Positions 52,938 through 61,118 of a DNA stretch of 64,000 nucleotides are shown here, piece after piece. The stretch is from positions 1 through 64,000 of the forward strand of contig JAWKVM010000037.1 in assembly GCA_041398025.1 (NCBI GenBank). The letters run 5' to 3'. Positions within the stretch are counted from its first letter, which is position 1, and the number at the start of each line of letters is the position of its first letter. Under the pieces are notes generated by a model. It was given only the letters and a program-made list of their open reading frames with translations. It had not been told where the DNA came from and did not search any database. The position numbers and the translations under genes are program-made. The DNA is from JANQPX01 sp041398025. GTDB lineage: Bacteria; Pseudomonadota; Alphaproteobacteria; Geminicoccales; Geminicoccaceae.

Positions 52938-53708
52938 TCAGGCCACGGCCGCGTGTTTGTCGATATTCGCCTGAATGTCCGCGTCGACATCGTCGCTGCC
53001 AGGCAGCCCGTCGTCGACCGACGCCGAGCCCTCCTCGGGGTCCTTCAGCACGTAGCCGCGTCCCCAGACCGTTTCGATGTAGTGATGACCGCCGGTCGCG
53101 ACCGCGATCTTCTTTCTGAGCTTGCAGATGAAGACATCGATGATCTTGAGCTCGGGTTCGTCGATGCCGCCATAGAGATGATCGAGGAACATCTCCTTGG
53201 TGAGCGTCGTGCCTTTGCGCAGAGAGAGGAGCTCCAGGATGCTGTATTCCTTGCCAGTGACATGCAGGCGCCGGCCGGCGATCTCGATCGAGCGGGTGTC
53301 GAGATTGACCACGAGCTGACCAGTCTTGATGACCGATTCCGAGTGGCCTTTGGAGCGGCGCACGATCGCGTGGATACGCGCCACCAGCTCGCTCTTGTGG
53401 AAGGGCTTGGTGAGATAGTCGTCCGCACCGGTGCTGAGACCGCGCACCTTGTCGTCGATCTCGTTCTTGCCGGACAGAATGAGGACCGGCGTGCGCACCT
53501 TCGCGGCGCGGATCCGACGTACCACCTCGAAGCCCTCGATGTCCGGCAGCCGGAGATCGAGCACCATGATATCGAAGTCATAGTGCTTGGCGAGATCGAT
53601 CGCATCTTCGCCGCAGGCCGCCATCTCCGCGATGATGCCTTCGCCGCGCAGCGCCGTATCGATCAACTTGGCCGAAACTGGATCGTCTTCAACTACTAGA
53701 GCCCGCAT
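52938..53708 (-). CDS. ctrA: CtrA, cell-cycle response regulator
   Basis: 256 residues from ATG 53708; ATG 53714 adds two. The receiver domain has MRALVVEDDP, the phospho-acceptor aspartate in DIMVLDLRLPDIEGFEV (near residue 51), and LTKPFHKSELVARIHAI. The OmpR/PhoB winged helix contains VTGKEYSILELLSLRKGTTL, LDHLYGGIDEPELKIIDVFI and WGRGYVL, which are near-invariant in CtrA. The C-terminal tail (about 230-256) is acidic and ends KHAAVA; Caulobacter CtrA ends in alanines needed for ClpXP proteolysis, so the last residues are suggestive. A CtrA box lies in its promoter. Confidence 0.97.
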   Translation of the reverse strand: MRALVVEDDPVSAKLIDTALRGEGIIAEMAACGEDAIDLAKHYDFDIMVLDLRLPDIEGFEVVRRIRAAKVRTPVLILSGKNEIDDKVRGLSTGADDYLTKPFHKSELVARIHAIVRRSKGHSESVIKTGQLVVNLDTRSIEIAGRRLHVTGKEYSILELLSLRKGTTLTKEMFLDHLYGGIDEPELKIIDVFICKLRKKIAVATGGHHYIETVWGRGYVLKDPEEGSASVDDGLPGSDDVDADIQANIDKHAAVA

Positions 53709-53772
53709 CGCCATCTTACCTTTTTCTGTTCAAGCAGAAACTTTCGATGGGCTAACCTTAAAATGAAGTTTC

Positions 53773-53788
53773 TTAAGACAGTGTTAAC
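53773..53788. promoter_or_regulatory. CtrA box between ctrA and fliI
   Basis: TTAAGACAGTGTTAAC fits the full consensus TTAA-N7-TTAAC. It lies 65 bp upstream of ctrA and 110 bp upstream of fliI, in their shared divergent region. Autoregulation of ctrA and control of flagellar genes by CtrA are established in Caulobacter and relatives. A further TTAA at 53758-53761 may add to the site. Confidence 0.8.
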
Positions 53789-53897
53789 TCGGATGTATTT
53801 TTTTATAGAAAATCAACCTCGAGCCCGAACAGCATACAGGCAGGGGCGGAAATGGCGCGGACGAGCGCGTCGATGAGTGACGGAGAATGGCGGTCAG

Positions 53898-55304
53898 ATG
53901 CATTCTGTAGGAACAGGAAACGGTCAGCGCAACGCGCGGGATCTGCGCTTCGACAGCCTGCTCGCCCAGCTGCAGAGGATCGAGCCCTACGAGATCAGGG
54001 GCGAAATCAGCGCCTGCCATGGGGCCAGCTTGATCTGCCATGGCCTGCACCATCTGCTGAGCATCGGCGATATCTGCACGGTGGAACGGAGCCGAAGCGT
54101 CGGCCAGGCAGGCAGTGCCGGGGCGGATCACGGACATCTGCTGGCGGAGGTGATGGCGCTCACCGAGGAGGGTGCCGTGTTGCTGCCCTATGAAGAACTG
54201 GACGGCGTCAGCCTGGGCGCTACGGTGAAGCTGTCGAAGGACAGCATGGCTATCCGTCCGGGGCCGGGCTGGCTCGGGCGCGTGGTCGATCCGCTGGGCC
54301 GGCCGCTCGATCAGGGTCCGCCGCTCGATCAGGGACCGGTCGACTATCCCCTGCAGGCGCGCGCGATCGCGGCCCATCTTCGGCGCGATCTCGGCGAACG
54401 GCTCGATCTCGGCGTGCGCGCGCTCAATCTGTTCGCACCCTCCCGACGCGGGCAGCGCCTCGGCATCTTCGCCGGCACCGGCGTCGGCAAGACCACGCTT
54501 CTTTCCATGCTCGCCCAGCACAGCGGCGCGGATGCGCTGGTGCTCGGGCTGATCGGCGAGCGCGGCCGCGAGCTCTACAGCTTCTTGAACGGCGGCCTCG
54601 GCGCGTCGGCGCGCGAGCGCAGCGTCGTGGTGGTCGCGACCTCGGACATGCCGGCGATGCAGCGGCGGCGCGCCGCCCAGACCACCATGGCGATTGCCGA
54701 AGCGCTGCGCGACCAGGGGCTCTCCGTGCTCTGCCTGATCGACAGCGTCACCCGCTATGCCATGGCCCTGCGCGAGATCTATCTCGCCGCCGGCGAGCCG
54801 CCGACCTCCAAAGGCTATCCGCCGAGCGTCTTTTCCGAGCTGCCGAAGCTCCTGGAGCGGGCAGGCCCGGGCGCCGGCGAGGGCAGCATCACCGGCCTGT
54901 TCACGGTGCTGGTGGAGGGGGATGACCTGAACGACCCGATCGCGGACGCGGTACGTGGTATTCTGGACGGTCATGTGGTGCTCGACCGGCGAATCGCCGA
55001 GCAGGGACGCTTTCCGGCGATCGACGTCTCGAAGTCGCTCTCGCGAACGACTCCCGGCTGCTATGCACCGGCGGAACGCCCGCTGGTGGCAGAAGCGCGC
55101 CGACTTCTCCGGGTCTATGAAGATGCAGCCGAGCTGATCCAGCTCGGCGCCTATCGGCCGGGCACCGATCCGCTCACCGACCGCGCCATCGATATGCGCC
55201 CGCGGCTGGAAGAGCTGCTGAAACAGGACGAGGACGAACAATGCAGCATCGAGACGGATTTCCAGCGGCTGGCCAGCCTGCTGCAGCCGGAGGCATCCGC
55301 ATGA
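53898..55304 (+). CDS. fliI: FliI, flagellar export ATPase
   Basis: 468 residues from ATG 53898; GTG 53877 would add seven. F1-beta-type ATPase with Walker A GIFAGTGVGKTTLLSM near residue 195, VLGLIGERGRELYSFL, and LCLIDSVTRYAMALREIYLA (Walker B region). SRTTPGCYAPAERPLVAEAR matches FliI/YscN. It drives export of flagellar subunits at the inner membrane base. No other flagellar genes except fliJ are in the window. Confidence 0.96.
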   Translation: MHSVGTGNGQRNARDLRFDSLLAQLQRIEPYEIRGEISACHGASLICHGLHHLLSIGDICTVERSRSVGQAGSAGADHGHLLAEVMALTEEGAVLLPYEELDGVSLGATVKLSKDSMAIRPGPGWLGRVVDPLGRPLDQGPPLDQGPVDYPLQARAIAAHLRRDLGERLDLGVRALNLFAPSRRGQRLGIFAGTGVGKTTLLSMLAQHSGADALVLGLIGERGRELYSFLNGGLGASARERSVVVVATSDMPAMQRRRAAQTTMAIAEALRDQGLSVLCLIDSVTRYAMALREIYLAAGEPPTSKGYPPSVFSELPKLLERAGPGAGEGSITGLFTVLVEGDDLNDPIADAVRGILDGHVVLDRRIAEQGRFPAIDVSKSLSRTTPGCYAPAERPLVAEARRLLRVYEDAAELIQLGAYRPGTDPLTDRAIDMRPRLEELLKQDEDEQCSIETDFQRLASLLQPEASA

Positions 55305-55338
55305 CGCCGCCCGGATCGAACCACCGGCCGTTCAGCCC

Positions 55339-55749
55339 TTGAAATCGCTAGCCACCCTCCAGCGTCTGGCCAAGATGGCGGTCGATCAGGAGCGGCAGGC
55401 CCTCCTGGCGATCGGCGGCGAAATCGCGGATCTCGAGACGGCGATCGAGCGTCAGCGCCAGGCTATCGAGCGCGAGGCCGCCGCCTCGCTCGACGTCATG
55501 ACGTCAGGTGTGACGCTGATCGCCTATATCGAGGCCGGCAAGGCGCGGATTCGGGAGCTTGAGACTCGGCGACAGGCGCTTCGCCAAGCCTACGACATCC
55601 AGCTCGAGCGTGTGCGCGCGCAGCGGGTCGAGGAAAAGCGCTACGAGCGCCTGGCCGAACGCCGCGCCGAGCAGGCCGCGCGCGAAGCGGACGCAAAGGA
55701 GCAAAAAATGATCGACGAACTCGTCACCATCAGCCGCAAGGTGGTGTGA
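55339..55749 (+). CDS. fliJ: FliJ-like flagellar export chaperone
   Basis: 136 residues from a TTG start at 55339. Almost entirely alpha-helical and charged, with coiled-coil heptads (TAIERQRQAIEREAAASLDV, then ARIRELETRRQALRQAYDI). Size, coiled-coil nature and position right after fliI fit FliJ, whose sequence is poorly conserved. The last codons and the TGA stop lie inside a family-2 repeat. Confidence 0.85.
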   Translation: MKSLATLQRLAKMAVDQERQALLAIGGEIADLETAIERQRQAIEREAAASLDVMTSGVTLIAYIEAGKARIRELETRRQALRQAYDIQLERVRAQRVEEKRYERLAERRAEQAAREADAKEQKMIDELVTISRKVV

Positions 55750-55927
55750 CCACGTCATGGACTTGGACTGTCGGAGCCTGGATCGACGGTTTGCGCCCAA
55801 GTCTTTCGACGTCGGCGAGAGGATTCCCCGGGCGAGGCCGATCGGGCAGGGCCGTCTGACCGGAGAAAAGGCGCCGGCGCCCCCGCAAGTCTCCGCGACA
55901 GCGTCAACGCCGTGGCCGCGCCACTAG
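55741..55927. repeat. Family-2 inverted pair (copies G and H) between fliJ and the ferredoxin gene
   Basis: Copy G starts GTGGTGTGACCACGTCATGG at 55741 (the fliJ stop TGA is in the hairpin loop) and continues ACTTGGACTGTCGG, GCCTGGATCGACGG and TTTGCGCCCAAGTCTTT. Copy H, on the minus strand from 55927, is CTAGTGGCGCGGCCACGGCG followed by TTGACGCTGTCGCGGAG; its CTAG holds the ferredoxin stop codon. Together they make a 187-bp inverted unit between convergent genes. Confidence 0.75.
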
Positions 55928-56238
55928 AATTCGGGGGCTAGGGTGACTTTGAGGCCGTCGAGATCGTCGGAGAAGGTGATCTGGCATGAGAGGCGGGAGT
56001 TTTCCTGGACCTGGTAGGCCTCGTCGAGCATGCGGTCTTCCTCGTCGTCGGCCTCTTTCAGCTTGGGCAACCAGGCTGCGTCGACATAGACGTGGCAGGT
56101 GGCGCAGGCGCAGCAGCCGCCGCAGGCCGCCTCGATCGGCAGGTCGTTCTCGCGGATGATCTCCATGACCGACCAGCCCTTGGTGGCCTCCAGCTCGTGA
56201 TCCTGACCTTCGCGGTCGGTGACATGTATCTTGGCCAT
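55924..56238 (-). CDS. [2Fe-2S] ferredoxin, adrenodoxin-type
   Basis: 104 residues from ATG 56238. The cluster motif C-x5-C-x2-C is in IEAACGGCCACATCHVYVDA, with the fourth cysteine in ENSRLSCQITFSD. This matches the FdVI/adrenodoxin family, which transfers electrons in biosynthetic or P450 reactions, or takes part in Fe-S assembly. The start overlaps the reductase stop by one base (TGATG), so reductase and ferredoxin are co-transcribed as a redox pair. Confidence 0.93.
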   Translation of the reverse strand: MAKIHVTDREGQDHELEATKGWSVMEIIRENDLPIEAACGGCCACATCHVYVDAAWLPKLKEADDEEDRMLDEAYQVQENSRLSCQITFSDDLDGLKVTLAPEF

Positions 56239-57263
56239 CAGGCAACACCCAGTTTCTTTTGCAGATCCGTGCTCGAGGTGGTGTAGCGGAACACCAGCTT
56301 GTCGTCGGGAAAGCAGTATTTGAAGGCTTTCTGGCACATCAGCGCCGCCTCGTGGAAGCCCGAAAGAATGAGCTTCAGCTTGCCCGGATAGGTGATGATG
56401 TCGCCGATCGCGAAGATGCCCGGGACATTGGTCTCGAAGGTCGCGGTGTCGACCTCGATCAGGTTTTTCTCGAGGTTCAGCCCCCAGTCGGCGATCGGGC
56501 CGAGCTCCATCTTCAGGCCGTAGAAGGCGAGCAACGTGTCGCAGGGCACGACCGTCTCGCCCTCCGGGCTCTTGAGCACGACACCGTCGAGTTCGGGCGC
56601 TTCGCCTCGAAGCTCGCTCACCTGCCCGATATGCAGCGTCATCCTGTTCTGCGCGACCAGCTCCCGCATCTTCGCGACCGAGTCCGGGGCGGCGCGGAAA
56701 TCATCGCGGCGATGCACCAGGGCCAGACGTTCGGCGAGCGGCTGCAGATTGAGCGTCCAGTCGAGCGCGCTGTCGCCGCCGCCGGCGATCAGGATCGATT
56801 TTTCGCGGAAATCCTCCATGCGCCGAACCGCATAATGCAGGGAATGGCCCTCACGCTCGTCCGCGCCCGGCAGGGGCAGGCGGCGCGGCACGAAGCTGCC
56901 GGCGCCGGCAGCGATCACGATCGCAGGCGCTTCGAGCACCGTCCCGATGCTGGTGGTGAGGCGCCATTTGCCGTCGTCCGTGCGTTCGATCGCATCGGCC
57001 TGCTGGTTCAGGTGGAAGGTGGGCTTGAACGGCTCGATCTGCTGCATCAGCAGGTCGGTGAGCTGCTGGCCGGTGCAGTGGGGCACGGCCGGGATGTCGT
57101 AGATCGGCTTGTCCGGATAGAGCTCGGCGCACTGGCCGCCGATCTTGTCGAGATTGTCCACGAGATGGCAGCTCATATTGAGCAGCCCCGCTTCGAACAC
57201 CGCAAAGAGACCGACGGGGCCCGCCCCGATGATCACCATGTCGGTCTGGATGATGTCGCTCAA
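56238..57263 (-). CDS. Ferredoxin-NADP reductase, thioredoxin-reductase-like type
   Basis: 341 residues. FAD-binding VIIGAGPVGLFAVFEAGLLN near residue 10, NADPH-binding ILIAGGGDSALDWTLNLQPL near 155, and the C-terminal FAD motif VPGIFAIGDIITYPGKLKLI. IGGQCAELYPDKPIYDIPAV is typical of the YumC/CT1512-type reductases. There is no CXXC redox pair, which separates it from thioredoxin reductase. It supplies electrons to the ferredoxin encoded directly downstream. Confidence 0.93.
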   Translation of the reverse strand: MSDIIQTDMVIIGAGPVGLFAVFEAGLLNMSCHLVDNLDKIGGQCAELYPDKPIYDIPAVPHCTGQQLTDLLMQQIEPFKPTFHLNQQADAIERTDDGKWRLTTSIGTVLEAPAIVIAAGAGSFVPRRLPLPGADEREGHSLHYAVRRMEDFREKSILIAGGGDSALDWTLNLQPLAERLALVHRRDDFRAAPDSVAKMRELVAQNRMTLHIGQVSELRGEAPELDGVVLKSPEGETVVPCDTLLAFYGLKMELGPIADWGLNLEKNLIEVDTATFETNVPGIFAIGDIITYPGKLKLILSGFHEAALMCQKAFKYCFPDDKLVFRYTTSSTDLQKKLGVA

Positions 57264-57435
57264 AGCACCCTTCCCTCACCGTTCCGCCCGCAGAGTCGGC
57301 TGCAGGCGAGCATGATCGCCACCCCTACACGGATTTCGGCCTAGAGAAAAGAGAGGGGCGCCGGGGCGCGGCCCTGGTTTCCCGCCGGCAATCGGCTAAG
57401 ATCGCGACGGATCACCATCGTGCGGGAGAGGCGGC

Positions 57436-58107
57436 ATGGGACGACATATCAGGCTGAAAGCGTCCGACGGACATGAGCTCGGCGGCTATCTCGCCGAACC
57501 CGAGGGCGACGCCAGAGGCGGCGTGGTGGTGGTGCAGGAGATTTTCGGCGTGAACCGGCATATCCGCTCGATCTGCGATCGCCTGGCCGGCGATGGCTAT
57601 GCGGCGATCGCACCCGCCCTGTTCGATCGGATCGAACGGGACTTCGAATCGGGCTATTCCGACGAGGAAGTGGCCCATGCGCGCGGCTTCATTCCGAAGG
57701 TGGACTGGGACCAGACGCTGCTCGACACCGACGCCGCCCTGTCTGCCCTCGGCGACGCCTCGCCGCGCAGCATCGTCGGCTTCTGCCTCGGCGGCTCGAT
57801 CGCCTTTCTCGCGGCGATCAGGCGAAAGGAGCTCAGCGCGTCGGTCTGCTTCTATGGCGGCAAGATCGTCGCCTATGCCGACGAAGCGCCGCTTTGCCCG
57901 ACCCAGATGCATTTCGGCGAGCAGGATCACGGCATCCCGATGAGCGACGTCGCGACCATCCAGGCGAAGCGCAAGGACTGCGAGATCCACGTCTATCCCG
58001 CGGGCCACGGCTTCAATTGCGACGAGCGCGGTAGCTACCACGCGCCGAGCGCCGATCTCGCCTGGAAACGCACGCTCGATTTTCTGAACGCGCATGCCAG
58101 CAGCTGA
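57436..58107 (+). CDS. Dienelactone hydrolase family protein
   Basis: 223 residues, alpha/beta-hydrolase. The nucleophile is the cysteine in IVGFCLGGSIAFLAA near residue 117-131, the aspartate is in HFGEQDHGIP near 171, and the histidine in YPAGHGFNCDERGS near 196, the Cys-Asp-His triad of DLH. It hydrolyses an ester or lactone in the cytoplasm. It stands alone, with no aromatic-degradation genes nearby, so the substrate is open. It is divergent from the reductase gene. Confidence 0.92.
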   Translation: MGRHIRLKASDGHELGGYLAEPEGDARGGVVVVQEIFGVNRHIRSICDRLAGDGYAAIAPALFDRIERDFESGYSDEEVAHARGFIPKVDWDQTLLDTDAALSALGDASPRSIVGFCLGGSIAFLAAIRRKELSASVCFYGGKIVAYADEAPLCPTQMHFGEQDHGIPMSDVATIQAKRKDCEIHVYPAGHGFNCDERGSYHAPSADLAWKRTLDFLNAHASS

Positions 58108-58246
58108 ACGAGCCCCGGGACGAAGCCTACTGGCGTACATTTCGCTATGAGCGGGGGCGAAAGTTTCGGCTTTCGTCTCCGCCACCTGAGGGACAGCGAA
58201 GGTCTTTTTTTTTTGCAGTCTCTTAAGCACCCTGAGCCGATTCCAC

Positions 58247-58561
58247 TCAAAGCCTGGAAAATATACGATCCAGACAGGTCTGGTCCAATCGGTACACTTC
58301 GAAACAGACTGGTGAAGGCTCGAACAGATGGGGATGAGTGTGCTGAAGCAGAACCAAAACCTGATCTGCAGGCGCAATCCACTGCCTCCTTGCAGCCCCC
58401 ATCGCCTTCAGCATCGAAAGCCAGGCGTGTGCTTCAGCATCATCCGGCCGACACGGCTTTGGAAAATAGAGAAAGACGGAGCCGTAGTCTGCCCTCCCAT
58501 AGCGCCGTAGGATATTGATGAACCTGACGGGATTACGCTCTGTCTCAGCCCATTCTCTCAT
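58247..58561 (-). CDS. Protein of unknown function, 104 residues
   Basis: Reading from ATG 58561, which has GGAGGGGGG 5 bases upstream, an unusually strong ribosome-binding site. The sequence is RNPVRFINILRRYGRADYGS, FPKPCRPDDAEAHAWLSMLK and PADQVLVLLQHTHPHLFEP. No signal or membrane span is present, and no family was recognised. The gene is AT-richer than its left neighbours and starts the 58-62 kb island. Confidence 0.6.
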   Translation of the reverse strand: MREWAETERNPVRFINILRRYGRADYGSVFLYFPKPCRPDDAEAHAWLSMLKAMGAARRQWIAPADQVLVLLQHTHPHLFEPSPVCFEVYRLDQTCLDRIFSRL

Positions 58562-58623
58562 GGTTCCCCCCCTCCATAGAGCATGTAAGCGATGTTGTTC
58601 GTCGGCAATATTGGGTTCTGCAG

Positions 58624-58863
58624 CTAAATCAACCCCAAGGCGATCATTAGGAGAAAGACGATCAGCAGTAATGGGATGAACGTTCCGGTCATGACGCGCA
58701 AGAATCCTGAAACCATCATGACCACTGCGTCCGCTGCCACACCCAAAACGCGAAATACCAGAAGAGCCAAAAAGGCAAGAAAGATAAATGCCGCAATATC
58801 TGAATTGCCATTAATAATATGATCGATGAAGATGTCCTGTAATGCCGTCTGCACAGCGATCAT
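58624..58863 (-). CDS. Small two-span membrane protein, function unknown
   Basis: 79 residues from ATG 58863 with GGGGGGAG upstream. Two hydrophobic spans, about residues 24-47 (AAFIFLAFLALLVFRVLG) and 57-79 (TGTFIPLLLIVFLLMIALGL). The N-terminus has IAVQTALQDIFIDHIINGNS. No family was recognised. It is 62 bp upstream of the 104-residue gene on the same strand and shares its strong poly-G Shine-Dalgarno, so the two probably form an operon. Confidence 0.62.
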   Translation of the reverse strand: MIAVQTALQDIFIDHIINGNSDIAAFIFLAFLALLVFRVLGVAADAVVMMVSGFLRVMTGTFIPLLLIVFLLMIALGLI

Positions 58864-59491
58864 TGCTTTCTCCCCCCAACACTATCTCCATTAACGATCT
58901 CACTGAGATTCGAAAATTGCAGATTCTACTTAGATATATTCTTGGATGCTCGATTGACGAATTCTTGACTACTCTATGATTTCCAAGAGTCATCGATTGA
59001 TTTTTCTCTATCCTATTAAAAACCTTGAGCAAATTCATCTTTCTGCTCCCAAATTTCATTGTTTGCGGTTTGATGAACTCTTAAGTCCTGCATGGCTTGA
59101 ATTGATCTGCATCAATGCTGAAGTGGGTCTGCCCAACGGTTCCGTCAAGCATTTCTTGAAGAAAAAATTGTTTGAAATCAATCTTTTATACGTGTTCTTA
59201 GAATGAGAAAGACCGATTTCTCTTTCGCGACTCAAAAACCACATCTGAAACGATTCTTCTAATCACCTCGCCTTCGAAATATTTCTTCTATTACACTTTT
59301 AATTGAATTAAGCAAATTCGAATTCGTCAATTCCACAGCTTGTTTCGTAGAATTCTTCGAATGCTATTTCGTTTTCGTCGAATTCGAAGGTCCGGATCTG
59401 CTTGAGGACAGCTATCGGTTTGGATACACTTGAAAGTGACAGCCTTGTGACTCAAGTCGGCTATTGATGATTAACTAGCAAAGTTTGTAGG
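58864..59491. other. AT-rich region with TTCGAA-rich stretch
   Basis: No supported gene. Open frames of 60-80 codons on both strands lack good start sites. At 59310-59395 the bases are dominated by repeated TTCGAA/GAATTC-type words. On the minus strand this reads as an acidic peptide frame (TFEFDENEIAFEEFYETSC...) with no ATG, GTG or TTG start. Confidence 0.5.
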
Positions 59492-60913
59492 ATGACGCCA
59501 AAGGCGCCAGGGAGCGATACACCTTCAGAATATGCAACGAGGGGTTCGCCTAGCTTCATCGCATTGCTTCGGGAGATCGCTCCCGAGGATGCAGACGCGA
59601 TCGATGTAGCGACTGAAGCTGGCGTAGCTTTTCGATGTTTCTATGATGCATGGGTCCGCAAAGGAGGATACAGACGAGGCAAGCCACGCCGAAGTGTACG
59701 TCAGGTAAAAATTTGGCTTGGAAAAGACAATGAAGTTCGTTCCCTTGAAACAAAACTCACGGGAAAAACGCTGTTTCAAATTGATGATGTTAAAAACCTC
59801 CTAAACATTATCCTTAATTATTGGAGCTACGACGAAAAAAACAAGAAAAGTAGGCCACATCCGGATTATTACGGTGAACGTGTAGCATATTTGATCGCAG
59901 ATGAGCTATTTTCGTTCTTACGCGATGAAACTATCAACGGCTTGCGCCTGCCAATAAGAAAACGACAGTCATTCAACGAGATCGATGTAAATGGAAGTGC
60001 AGATCACGATGACACACTCGACTCGCAAGACGCAATTGAGGATCTCTATCGAGAATCAGACACATTAATAACAGTGAGTCGAGAACGCACATTTATCGGC
60101 ACAGAACCTGAAAGCATTATGCTCAATTTCCAAGAGATGCTGGACAGGCTTAGAGCGATAGATAAGCTTGATGATCGATTTCGAGCGCTGATATGGATCG
60201 TTGATAGTGGACAATTCGAGCACGATCGTCGGTCGCAGGCAGTTCTTCACAACTTGGAATTCTTAGCCACACAGTTCCGAGCGTTGATCCTAACGGATCA
60301 CCCTGAACGCGATGCTCGGGCCGAGTGGTTTCAAGAGCGAGCTGTCGTCCTGGTAGGTACCTTACGGCCTTCTTTAATCGATCCTTTTTACCTTGATGCA
60401 GGGTATGATCTTCCGGAACCAGACCACGACAAAGATTGGGTTAATCCAGACCGTTTGCTCCTTGATGGAACGCCGGACCCATGGATCGATCGACTTGGTC
60501 GGGAAGGGTCAAACACAATCAGCCAGAGGACAATTACCGTTCATCGGGACATTACTCAGTTGGTAGCGCAAGCAACCGATCGCGTCGGAAGAACTGATCT
60601 GCGATTTTTGCTACATGCTCCACTACGCTGGCGAGAAAGGCAATCCAGCGACGAAGCGCAGTCTGTCCGGTGCGTCGAGCTTCCACGCCCAGGTCCACGT
60701 TGGGGAGACGCTTTTAGGCTTGCTCATGAGGTCGCTCTCTTGCGCCTTGACCGACCAATATCACCTAGCTTGCCCTATACAGCATTGGAAGGCTTGAAGT
60801 TCCTGCGCGATCATCGGTTTGCAGTGCTCAACCTCATGGAATTTTGTGAGCTAACAAACCGACTCATATTTGGCGTCAAATCGATCACAACAAGAACGAG
60901 AAACCCGTACTAA
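59492..60913 (+). CDS. Unrecognised 473-residue protein, upstream partner of a radical SAM gene
   Basis: Start ATG 59492. The N-terminal third has PSFIALLREIAPEDADAIDV, a basic patch WVRKGGYRRGKPRRSVRQVK and FSFLRDETINGLRLPIRKRQ. The middle has LDRLRAIDKLDDRFRALIWI, then VDSGQFEHDRR and FRALILTDHPERDARAEWF, an alpha/beta pattern reminiscent of a P-loop or receiver-like fold, but no Walker A is present. The C-terminus has GDAFRLAHEVALLRLDRP. No signal or membrane spans. Base composition is clearly less GC-rich than the chromosome, a sign of transfer. A family was not recognised. Confidence 0.7.
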   Translation: MTPKAPGSDTPSEYATRGSPSFIALLREIAPEDADAIDVATEAGVAFRCFYDAWVRKGGYRRGKPRRSVRQVKIWLGKDNEVRSLETKLTGKTLFQIDDVKNLLNIILNYWSYDEKNKKSRPHPDYYGERVAYLIADELFSFLRDETINGLRLPIRKRQSFNEIDVNGSADHDDTLDSQDAIEDLYRESDTLITVSRERTFIGTEPESIMLNFQEMLDRLRAIDKLDDRFRALIWIVDSGQFEHDRRSQAVLHNLEFLATQFRALILTDHPERDARAEWFQERAVVLVGTLRPSLIDPFYLDAGYDLPEPDHDKDWVNPDRLLLDGTPDPWIDRLGREGSNTISQRTITVHRDITQLVAQATDRVGRTDLRFLLHAPLRWRERQSSDEAQSVRCVELPRPGPRWGDAFRLAHEVALLRLDRPISPSLPYTALEGLKFLRDHRFAVLNLMEFCELTNRLIFGVKSITTRTRNPY

Positions 60914-60937
60914 GCTGCATTGCCTTCTATACAACTC

Positions 60938-60949
60938 TATACTAGTATA
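60938..60949. promoter_or_regulatory. Perfect 12-bp palindrome TATACTAGTATA
   Basis: It is located 25 bp after the unknown gene and 169 bp before the radical SAM gene, in an AT-rich 205-bp gap. It could be an operator for the radical SAM gene. A further element in this gap is GGAGG at 61041-61045 followed by a short 11-codon frame (TTG 61053, ending IMLP), which might be a leader. Confidence 0.35.
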
Positions 60950-61118
60950 AATAATTAAATAGTTTCACACAATTTTTTCTGAAATTTGAAGAATTGTCCA
61001 TATATTATTGTGATTTTTGACGTTTTGTTAATTTTTTTTTTGGAGGATATGGGTTGCCAAGAGACATAAATAGCATCATGCTGCCGTAAAAGTGGGTCTT
61101 ATGAGTTAGGTAAAGAGG

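Noticed and set aside
53784..55241. Minus-strand open frame of 485 codons
   Set aside because: Antisense to fliI, which has all export-ATPase motifs.
58976..59206. Possible 76-residue gene on the plus strand
   Set aside because: It lies in AT-rich DNA with no ribosome-binding site and no recognisable content. An overlapping minus-strand frame is equally open.
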